Positions 21,935 to 30,930 of a stretch of DNA of 64,000 nt are shown in pieces; the first letter of the stretch is position 1, and every line of letters begins with the position of its first letter. The translations under genes and the position numbers were made by a program. Location of the stretch: NCBI GenBank assembly GCA_051294375.1, contig CM119267.1, forward strand, positions 11,237,865 to 11,301,864, written 5' to 3'. The notes below the pieces were generated by a model. That model saw only the letters and a program-made list of their open reading frames with translations. It was not told the DNA's origin and made no database searches. This DNA is from Paraspadella gotoi. Taxonomy: Eukaryota; Chaetognatha.

Positions 21935-22469
21935 AGGGAAAAGGGGTTGTCGCCGCCGGCGCTTCCGCCGCGCTTTCGCACGGCATTCTCACGATTGGCG
22001 AGGCAGAGGTTGACCAAAAAACTCCGACAGACGGAAGTGAGTCGTCGTCAATCTCATCTTCGCGCTGATCCTCCCGATCGCAGCTGCTGCTGCTTTGGAT
22101 CCAAAAGAACGATGCAATTTTTTTCATTGACCCACCGCTCGTCGGCCGCTGTCACCGGACGCTGGGCTTCTGCTGCTCGTGATTCTTGGACTGTATAAGT
22201 CGATCTTGCTGCCGCTGTTGGCTTTCCCTTTGAGAGCTGGGACCGAATCATCGTAGTCGGCGAAGCTGGGGGCGGATCTTGTCGGCCGTTCGGTTGACGT
22301 CGCGTAGCCAAGGCATAGTATAGGAGGAAGTTGCGAGCAAGGTGAAGAAACTCGTGAGAACGACGAATTGGGTGGAGCGCCAGGCTCCGGCCTTGTGAAG
22401 GATTGAAGGGAGTGAGAATTTTTGTGGAGACGCTTTCATTTGAGATTTAGAGTCAATGTTGTGCGTCAA
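21935..22469 (-). pseudogene. Secreted-peptide-precursor-like locus, frame-broken
   Basis: On the minus strand a frame starting at 22469 (MTHNIDSKSQ, or more likely the second Met, MKASPQKFSLPS) has a hydrophobic core STQFVVLTSFFTLLATSS, like a signal peptide. It stops soon after, but other frames continue: a stretch with SFADYDDSVPALKGKANSGS, an acidic DREDQREDEIDDDSLPSVG, and finally CRSFLVNLCLANRENAVRK followed by RGG, with two cysteines seven residues apart and a basic run. Signal peptide, acidic linker, Cys-containing peptide and dibasic site together resemble a neuropeptide or hormone precursor. At least two frame changes are needed. No peptide family is recognised, so the function stays open. 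Confidence 0.33.
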
Positions 22470-24620
22470 AGACGAACAAAACTTTCTTTGTTTTTATTTT
22501 TTCTGAATTTGAGGAGTGATAATTTTAATGAGGATTGAGAACTGAGAACTGAGAACTGAGAGGAAGACGAAAAGGTTTTTAGTTTCTTCTTTCCTTTTTC
22601 TTGTTTTCTTGTTTTTGCCAAAATCAAATGCAGAATTAGACCGATCGTTGTTGTCGTCGTTGTAATTCAAAAGATTCCATTCCATCTATACCCCGTTCTC
22701 GTGAAAAAAGGAGTCATAGCATTTCTTGGCAGGGATCGAATTTTTATGTTAGCTTAATTTGGCACGAAAAGCGGCTGAACTCCTTTCACAGAATCAGATA
22801 ATCATATCAAATTTTTAACGGTCATATGCCGATGTGAAACAATAAAGGCATACGTCGATGCTCGGAATGTCGTGAGTTTTTATTTTTTTCGATTTTCGCA
22901 GCGTCGATGCATCCATCGAATTTAAGCAAGAATGACGTCGTAGATAGACTGAACGATGCGATGCGTGTATGCGGAATTTTTTAATAGAGCCGCGTTTAAA
23001 GCGTCGAAAGTTAGTTCAAACATCGTGGCATCGGAAATTTTTATTTAGAATAAGATTTGTTTATTTACTCTTTGTTTAGAATTCAATATCGCAAGAGACA
23101 GTTTAAAACGGTTTTGGTTCAACTAATTTCGATCAATGAAAATTAGTTTAAATTCAGATTCGTGGGAAAATTGGTTCGATCGATGAAAGTCACAGGATTG
23201 AAACCTGGCGTCGAATCCTGCTCTGCATCAACCGTAGAGAGACGATTCCAAAGCACAGTGAATTCGTATGGATTATGAAAACCCGCGAATGGTCAAAATG
23301 ACTTCCAACGAAAAATAAAATGCTTCCATCGATCGAGACGTACCATTTTCGCCTTTGTTTTACTGAAAGTTCAACTTTTAGATCCTTAAAATAACACATC
23401 CATTGAAAAACGCTCTCGCACCCCAACGTTTAAACGAGAAAATCGACGCTATGAAGCTCCGGCAAAAGAAAACTAGGTGAAAAGGCGTTAGTTTCAGAAT
23501 TTCCGGGGCCGTCGCGGCGTCTTTCGCGTTCAAAGAAGGTTTTGACGTCGAGTGGCTCCGGCAAGAGAGAATTCAGCTCGTAAATAGGTCGAATTCTTCG
23601 AAAAGGGAGGCGACGTATCATGAGAGAGAGAGTCTAGGAAAAAATAAAGAAATGCATTATTTCGTCGGCAAACGGAAAGGCAAATCTCGAATCGTATAAC
23701 AAAATAGAGAGACGTTCGCCGCGAACACACCGTCCACAAATCAAGTTGAATCAAAATAATCCAAAAATCGTTGCTATGCGGCCGGGCAAGTAAGAAACGC
23801 GAAAATCCGCAAGCCTTCAAATCTCGCAGGCGAAAAAAAAAGATTTTTTTTATTCCCTCGAAGTGTACGGAGTAGCGACAACGTTAGTAAAAATTAGTAC
23901 AGGATCGTTTTAAAAATATTGGAAGCCTTCGGACCTCGCGGAACGTGTAAAAAAAATAATAAAAAAATCGAAAGTCAACTATTTATTTTAAAAAATATTT
24001 TCTGCCGCCTACATTTCGACAAACGTCATATATAAGCGACGAAGAGAAAATTTTTATAGGCGGCACTCTCGTCGATATGCAGGGGAAACCAGGTTTATCC
24101 TCTAACCTAATTTATAATTATCATACGGATTAACGTTACGTCGACGTCGCTTCACTGTGAAGGCGAAGGGTCGAGTTTACATCTACACGCGCAGATGTGA
24201 AGACTTTTACCGGCGGGGAATACCCATTAAATACTTTATTTATCAAGCTTAAATATATCATATAAATATCACACACTCCACCCACTTAAGTAGCGGATAG
24301 CGGCACAGAAACGTGGGGACCGAGACAAAGCCGATGCGCACCATGTCACGATACTGCTACGCTACGAGATAGTTTTTCTGAGAAAATTCTCTTTGGCCTA
24401 TATAAAACACAGGGGTTTGTAATATCTATTGTAATATATTAAGGTAAACAAATACAAAATAATATTTAAAGGGAAACGTTTCCTTCGGAGCCACGGCTAA
24501 AACCACAAGATTTCCGCACAGAATCGGACGAAGTACAATTGTTTACATTTTGACAAAGAAAGAAAGTGGTCATTTTAAAACACTGGGCGAGATTTTTTGG
24601 GTTGCACGCAGAGTATTCTG
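22470..24620. other. Spacer without recognised gene
   Basis: Mixed composition, many TCGA/CGAT motifs. Minus-strand open frames at 23190-23426 and 23530-23820 have no start context, domain or splice support. A tandem GAGAACT stretch lies near 22540. Confidence 0.55.
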
Positions 24621-24814
24621 ACAACCGCTTCACGTACATTATCGTTCAGCCAAAGCCAAATCAAACCCAAAGCCAAAGGAACAGTGAGATGCCCCATCCC
24701 GATGGGCATCACAGACAACCCGGCTGTTGTCATAGTGAGTCTTTTAAAAAAATAACCGTACGATTGTGGATAAGGCGCTAAGTGGGCTGAAGATGACTAT
24801 CCGTAACTTCTATA

Positions 24815-24990
24815 CCCCTTTAGTAGCCCATTGAACGGGTCCTGGGCTTGGAACAGGCTTGAGGGGTTGCCACGCCCTAAGGCGGCTTACGGCCGTCTCA
24901 CGCTTCCCACAGGGTAGGTACCGGTTGGGATTGAACCCGGTACCTAGTGGTCTAGAGCTGATGGCTTTACTCAATGAGCCCACCGGGTCA
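24815..24990 (-). mobile_element. tRNA-derived SINE, second copy (minus strand)
   Basis: The same tRNA-like head as at 8.9-9.05 kb, with B box GGGTTCAATCC (complement of 24928-24938) and an A-box-like GGGCTCATTGAG (complement of 24970-24981). It was probably carried along by the segmental duplication, since the flanks match too. Confidence 0.6.
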
Positions 24991-26125
24991 GGACTGAAGG
25001 TGACATGCTTATAGGCGGGGTGAACCTAGGCAATGCCGACTACACGATGATCAAACGCGAGTGCTATTTTGTTTCGCGAGACAGATTGGGGCAACGACAA
25101 CGACGACGCGACGGCGTCGAAATTGATTAAAGTCCCTTTTGCCTTTCAGTTGTCCAGATGCGTCGAACTGGGAAAGGGGGGGGGGGGAGGGGGGGGGAGG
25201 GGGAGGCAAGGAAGTTTGGGTCGAATGGATGGATGAAGGGGAGGGAGTTGAGGGTTTTGATTGGCTATTAGGAGTAGGAGTGAGGAGTGAGGAGTGAAAA
25301 GTGAGGAGTGAGAAGGTTTTCAAAAGGATCTGAATCTGTTAACTCAAAAACTCTTAGTCACTCGGGGTCATCATGAATTTTCTTTGAAAATTACGTTTTT
25401 TTTATTGCGGTGAAGTGACTGCCTGTTTTAATTTCATACTTTGATTGCTTTTCGCCGCGTTTTGACTATCAGCTTCTTATTCTAGATGAGAATCACCAGT
25501 TTGAACGAGTAGCTCGAGTTGAATCGAAAAATTAAGACTGCAACGACGACGACCACAACGACGATGACCAGGTCGGTCATTTCTCTACCTGATTTTTCTC
25601 TAATCGATTCTGTCAGCGTAAATCATCTCGCAAACTTCATAACGAACTCGGACGGTCGATGGAGAACGACGGTTGTCTCAAGCGAACGAAGGGGATCTTT
25701 CGTGAACGAACGCGATCTCCACTGAACGAAAGAGATCAGGCCAAAAAACAAAAGCTGTAGCAAACTGTAGCAAGCTGCAGAAAGAATGAATAAATGTTAA
25801 TTTTATGTCAAGACCCTAAATACTCAAAACCTTTATTTTAGACATCGTGGTGGATCTAAGGCGAACACAATCGGTCAAGAGCGGACAAGAGGCGAATCTC
25901 AGAAGATCTTTTCGAACGAAAGCGATCTAGGGCGAACTGTGGCGATCGAAACCAAATCCTTAGAATGGTGACCGGAGATTCCGAAGATTCACAGAGATTC
26001 ACGTTAATCAAAGTTGATCGTCTCGTCGATCACAAATCGAGATTCGTCAGAGACGAGAGTCTCACGATTTTCTCTGTAAATTCTCTTCGCCTCACTCCAT
26101 CCTTTCTTCTCTCATTATTTTTCCG

Positions 26126-26129
<4 letters not shown>

Positions 26130-26162
<33 letters not shown>

Positions 26163-26226
26163 TCCTTATTTTTGGCGTATCTTCGCTTTACAGTATCTTG
26201 ACTCTACTTTTTTCTCATGACCTCTC

Positions 26227-26290
<64 letters not shown>

Positions 26291-26336
26291 TGGCGTATCT
26301 TTGCTTTACAGAATCTTGACTCTACTTTTTCTCATG

Positions 26337-26389
<53 letters not shown>

Positions 26390-26596
26390 TCTCTCCTTTT
26401 TTTTTGGGCGTATCTTTGGCTTTACAGTATCTTGACTCTACTTTTTTTCTCATGACTCTCCTCTCTCTCTCTCTCTCATCTCTCTCTCACTCTCTCTTTC
26501 ACTCTCTCTCTCTCTCCTTATTTTTTGGCGTATCTTTGCTTTACAGTATTTGACTCTACTTTTTTCTCATGACCTCTCTCATCTCTCTCCTCTTTT

Positions 26597-26628
<32 letters not shown>

Positions 26629-26715
26629 CTCTCTCTTTCCACTCTCTCTCTCTCCTATTTTTGGCGTATCTTCGCTTTACAGTATCTTGACTCTACTTTT
26701 TTCTTATGACGCTCA
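26130..26715 (+). repeat. Composite satellite, 5 units
   Basis: Constant blocks begin near 26168, 26286, 26404, 26522 and 26658, separated by CT runs of different length. Copy A has seven blocks, so unit number has changed since duplication or was mis-assembled. Confidence 0.92.
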
Positions 26716-27387
26716 TCGTCTCTGACCGGTTTTTTAATTTTTCTCTGTTCCACTTGGCTTGTCTTTGCTTTTAAATTTTCTTCTCGTAACCAAGTTCAGT
26801 TTTTTATCTAAACTTTCTTACTGATTTTCACCGAATTGGTTGAAATAAAATATAAATTGACAAAAGAGAGTGAGATAGAGTGTTATATATAGAATGTATA
26901 GAGAGACAATGTTAGAGACTGACATTCTATCGAATACTTTTAATAAATGACCACGAGGTGGAACAATCTCTACTCTTTCTATCCCAGTTGAATCCTTTCT
27001 AGTTCTTCTCATGCGGGTCTCCTTTCAGTTAAGGAGACTTTCTATAGTTAAAGGCCAAAAGTAAACAAAAGCTAAACAATGAAAAAATAATTCGGGGGTT
27101 AACAGTTCGGGAAAGTGGAAAAAAAAAAACAATACGAAAATAACCGTCAGCGCGAAAGCAACTGAATTCAAAACAATAACCATTTCCTAAACTTTGTTCG
27201 TCAAAAATTTATGAATCTCTCGACTTTGATAGACTAGATCATAAATAAAATTCATGAAAAGTAAACATTCAACATCCGCCGGAAATAACTCTCGAAATTC
27301 TATTTGAAAACCTTCAAAAATTCCTCTTTTATTTTATATTTTTTTTAATTCACGTTTCTATTATTCCTGTTTTTTCTCTCTCTCTTT

Positions 27388-27534
27388 TTGCCTCTTGAGA
27401 TTCATCTCCAAATTTCACTATTTTGCTTGGCTTGTGTTCAAAGGGCGGATTTCTATTGTTTCGACGAAAACCTGGTGGAGGAAGAAGACGACAACGACGA
27501 CGACGACGATAATAGAGCCAAAAAAGGCAAAGAG

Positions 27535-27581
<47 letters not shown>

Positions 27582-27657
27582 AGTTAATGTGAGAGGGAGA
27601 GGCTGGGAGAATTTAACCTCTCTGGCACAAAACTTCGGCGTCAACGTCATGTTATAA
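27388..27657 (+). CDS. Poly-Asp open frame over GAC repeat
   Basis: A plus-strand frame with two Asp-rich runs (DDNDDDDDNRAKKGKED, then about 15 Asp) encoded by (GAC)n at 27485-27580, ending LTSLAQNFGVNVML. The opposite strand would give poly-Ser. It sits just at the right edge of the long repeat copy B. The Asp run comes from an expanded trinucleotide repeat, so the frame may be accidental; acidic runs do occur in real chromatin proteins. Confidence 0.2.
27485..27582. repeat. GAC trinucleotide repeat
   Basis: Two blocks of (GAC)n, the second of about 15 uninterrupted units. Confidence 0.9.
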
Positions 27658-27659
27658 AA

Positions 27660-28350
27660 AAAATGTTCAAATTTGTTGAGTTTCGTCTCGATCTGAACCA
27701 AAAAGTGGGGACGGTCCGAGTTTAAGGTGGTTTTGACAGGAGACGTCGTGAGCTTCCTGACGGATTTCAGAAGAACTCCGAGTTTTGAGATAATTTTTTT
27801 TTGCCGGACGAAGATATAGAAATTAGAAACGTCAGGAAATTGACCGAGTACGAATTTCGCTTTGAAAGGGCATATTCGTTCTGCATTCTTTGAGAGAAAA
27901 AAAAAGGTTTTCCTAATGACAACAAACTCATTAGATGACAGCCGTGACATAGGCTCACACCCCCAGCGCCCTCTTTTCCTTAACTCGCTCCTTTCTCTCA
28001 TTAACCGAGAGTGTAATTGGTGGAGAGACTCGAACGGTCACGCCTCTTTCAAGCTTCTTCAGTTTGAGAGTCTTCTGTTTCTTTTCAACTCCGTTCAACT
28101 TTCATTCTCGACGACGTAACATTTTTTTTTAGTGTGTAGACTGTGGAAGGGGGAGGAGGAAAAGGACTTGGTTAATGGGTTACAGAGGCGAATCGATCTA
28201 TATTAATTGTTTTTAATCGGTTTAGGAAAAGGGCGAAGAAGTTTTGGTAGTATTTTCCGAATGCGGCGCATATCTGTTCCTAATCCCTTAACTTAACTTT
28301 AATGAAAATATTTAACGCTAACCTTCTGCCAAATACTTAAACCAATCCAT
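27660..28350. other. Spacer without recognised gene
   Basis: An 85-codon plus-strand frame (27862-28119) and a longer minus-strand frame overlap each other. Neither has a recognisable domain. Confidence 0.5.
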
Positions 28351-28352
28351 CA

Positions 28353-28435
28353 TCCCTATCCCTAATTCTAATACCAAGCTCTACCCTAATTCTTAACCCT
28401 AATCCCTACCCTAATCCCTAACCTTATCTCTAATT
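28353..28435. repeat. Degenerate CCCTAA-type telomere-like repeat
   Basis: Repeated CCCTAA/CCCTAAT/CCCTATC motifs, about ten in 80 bases, none in a perfect array. It reads as an internal, decayed TTAGGG-like tract on the minus strand. Confidence 0.6.
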
Positions 28436-29400
28436 CAAAACCAAATCACTTACTCCCAACGCCTAACGTAATTTGTAAACTTGAAAACTTATTCAATTCT
28501 GAATTTAATTTCCAACAGGGCACTTCTAGAAAATATGGCCAAATTTTTCTTTGTTCTCCAATTTTTTTTTTTTTTACCATTCAGCCGTCAAACGTCGAAT
28601 GCCCGATTCTCCTCTGTCAACCTCGGTCCTCTGCTTTCGACCTCGTAATTCGGTTTAATCGTACGTCTTCGCCGAAAAAGATTCAACTTGTCCATCATAA
28701 TAATAATAATCCGAATCGAACCCGGGCGAAGAAACTATTCTGCCTTCTCGCCTCGAACGCGATACAGCGCCGATCACGATCCGCGGTCGAACAGATCGCG
28801 CCGTGGAGAGAGAAGCCACGATTCCGCCGTTTTGTTCTTCTTTCGTGTTTCCTCAAGATTCTCCCTTTGTTCTTAAAAATCTTACATCTTCCTTTCTTTT
28901 GTGTCTCCTTTTTTTTTTCAGTTTTCAATTCCGAAATGAGAAAACTGGTTTTTGATCGAAGGAATTATAAAAAAAGAACCTTTTTGGGTTCCACTCGATT
29001 CTGTCAACATTTTGACAAATGGCTTCCGTCGTCAAGGAGACGAGACGCAAAACGATCGAAGGTTGGCATTTGAATATCGAGAGTGGTTTTTGTTTCTTTT
29101 CGTAAGAGAGAGAGATGAGAGAGATCGATTTTCACCTCGAACGAACAGACGCGTCGGCAAGAGAGAGGAAAGGCCGTAAGTCACAACGTGCGTGGCGGAG
29201 CTAAAAAGATCTCTGAGTCGATAATACTCTGTTGCATCAAATCTCGGAGACAAAAACCGAAGTGAAACTTGAGAAAATACACAGTTCTCATGTAAAAGTG
29301 AATTATGAAAAAATTGAAAAAAATGTCTTTAAAAGAAAAGAAATTGGGGGAGGCGGAAGGGGGGGGGAGGTGAANNNNNNNNNNNNNNNNNNNNNNNNNT
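28436..29400. other. Spacer with GA-rich part and gap
   Basis: No supportable gene. CpG-containing sequence at 28680-28820 and 29000-29170 has only short open frames. A 25-N gap lies at 29375-29399, followed by GA-rich sequence to 29505. Confidence 0.5.
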
Positions 29401-29404
29401 CGTG

Positions 29405-29505
29405 TACACGGAGAGAGAGGAGAAGAGAGAGAGCAGACGAGAGGAGAGAGAGAGAGGTGAGAAGGTGAGAGAGAGAGAGACCGAGAGAGAGAGAGAGAGA
29501 GAGGA
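29405..29505. repeat. Imperfect GA microsatellite
   Basis: (GA)n with G and C interruptions, next to a 25-N gap. Confidence 0.85.
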
Positions 29506-29873
29506 AGGCCGTTGTTACGAAATAACTATCTCTAATATTTCGAGTAAAATCCAGCTTCTCTGCCTTTCCCGTTGCTCTTTTGCTCTTTATTACTGACATC
29601 GAAAATGCCACCGTTCTAGCGATCGACACGACATCTTTAGGCTCTTCTTTTGTTTATACTTAGTACAAGAATTCCGAAGGCAGTGTACAGCTGATTCTGA
29701 TTGGTGCCGTGATTTCGATAGATTTCGATTAAGATTCTGATCGGATTCTATCCACGTGGCATCTTCAGATCTCAAATTGCACTGGGTTTTTAGTTCTTTT
29801 CAGACATAGAAACTCTTATTTAGATATCTCCGAATCTTATTTTTGTGTGATCGCTGGTTTGGTGGACTTTTCT

Positions 29874-30474
29874 ATGAAGAGAAGCATCTCTTTTGGTTTA
29901 ATATTGGCTTCAGAAACAAGTAAGAAAGACACTTTTTAAATTTATATATATTTGCTGAGTTTGTACTAAATGTTTTGTTATTCTTTGCCCAGGACTTCTA
30001 ACCCTTCAACGGACTTACAAGCTTTACAGACATTTCGTCAAGTCCTGGGCTTAGTGGACAGTCGTCATTTCGGCCTTAGCCGACGTCGTCTACTGAGACT
30101 TTGTCGTCAAGCATCTCCAGGGCGTCTGGACCGGCGCCATCGTCTCTTCTGCGCCATTTTATACCCAATTCCATCTGGTCTTCAATGCGCAGAATTTGTC
30201 CAGTCAGTTAGAATTCAAAGACGCCACTTCTCCGAACTTAGTTCAAAACATTAGAAGTCTTCGTTTTGCGGAACACCTGCTCAAGTGCTTCGTTCGAAGG
30301 CTCTCTAATCCTCGGCAGAGTTTGCGGACTCCACCGGAGAAGAGATCCACCTGCGCCTCGATCTCTAGGGTGTCGAACGAAGTCGACGTTTCCAATCAAT
30401 CGAAGGCCCTTGCAACGCCTTCGACGGACGTTAAGATACGGCGGCGCCTTCGGGACTGCTTTCATTGCGATTAG
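29874..30474 (+). pseudogene. Spliced gene fragment, unknown protein
   Basis: Exon 1 starts at ATG 29874 (MKRSISFGLILASET) and ends at 29919. The intron 29920-29992 is only 73 bp and has all signals: GTAAGA donor, TACTAAA branch-like site at 29964, and TTCTTTGCCCAG acceptor. Exon 2 continues in frame (RLLTLQRTYKLYRHFVKSWA) up to a stop. The same frame is then open, apart from a second stop, to 30474, with stretches such as DFVVKHLQGVWTGAIVSSAP and FYTQFHLVFNAQNLSSQLEF. Hydrophobic parts suggest a membrane protein. The two stops make it a pseudogene or a sequence-error casualty. It lies just upstream of a BEL/Pao gag on the same strand and may be a leader of that element; the family is not recognised. 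Confidence 0.42.
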
Positions 30475-30930
30475 GATCCTCGGACTAGCGACGACGCCGT
30501 CGGGCGTAATTTTGACACGTCGACGGATTGTGCATCGCCGCTCCTTCTCGAAACTGGCAGTGAGATTGAAGTCCGGTTTCGACTTGTTTTATTTCTTCGT
30601 CTTTGCGTTAGTCGGCTGCCACCGATCTTCGCGAAGCCTTCCTTCGGACTTCAACGCCGGTCAGTTGTGCCATCGGCGGCGACGAATAGGAACGGGAAGA
30701 AGTAAGCGCGCCAGCAATCAAAAATACGTCGAGAAGCTCGAGTGCGAAAGCCTTCAAGGAACACCCCTTTCGGCGTCTTTTGTGGACTTCGCCGTTCGTT
30801 TGTAAGAAGCGGGAGATCAAGCTCGCTCTAGTGCGGCGAAAGAGGAAGACATCGACGACTTCAAGACGGCCGGCTGATACCCTCTCCCAACTTAGCCATC
30901 CGAGATATCGACAACCTTCTTCACGGCGGA
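30475..30930. other. GC-rich linker before gag
   Basis: Open on several frames of both strands and compositionally like the gag region. A plus-strand frame reads AAKEEDIDDFKTAG just before the likely gag start. Probably part of the same element; it could not be assigned further. Confidence 0.35.

Larger units (their letters stand above)
24625..27400 (+). repeat. Long dispersed repeat, copy B
   Basis: About 2.78 kb, colinear with 8680-11650 in the same orientation. It is shorter mainly because its composite satellite has fewer units. One-base indels relative to copy A occur every few dozen bases. Confidence 0.9.

Noticed and set aside
8680-27400. The two 2.8-3.0 kb direct copies as LTRs of one giant element
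   Set aside because: They contain a SINE and a satellite, lack TG...CA ends, and enclose another complete LTR element and an unrelated gene.
28715-28740. B-box-like GGGTTCGATTC on the minus strand
   Set aside because: No A box or tRNA-like arms in the preceding 60 bases.
29902-30474. Mpv17/PMP22-like membrane protein for the hydrophobic frame at 30.0-30.2 kb
   Set aside because: Considered because of tryptophan- and valine-rich segments, but the family's signature residues are not present.
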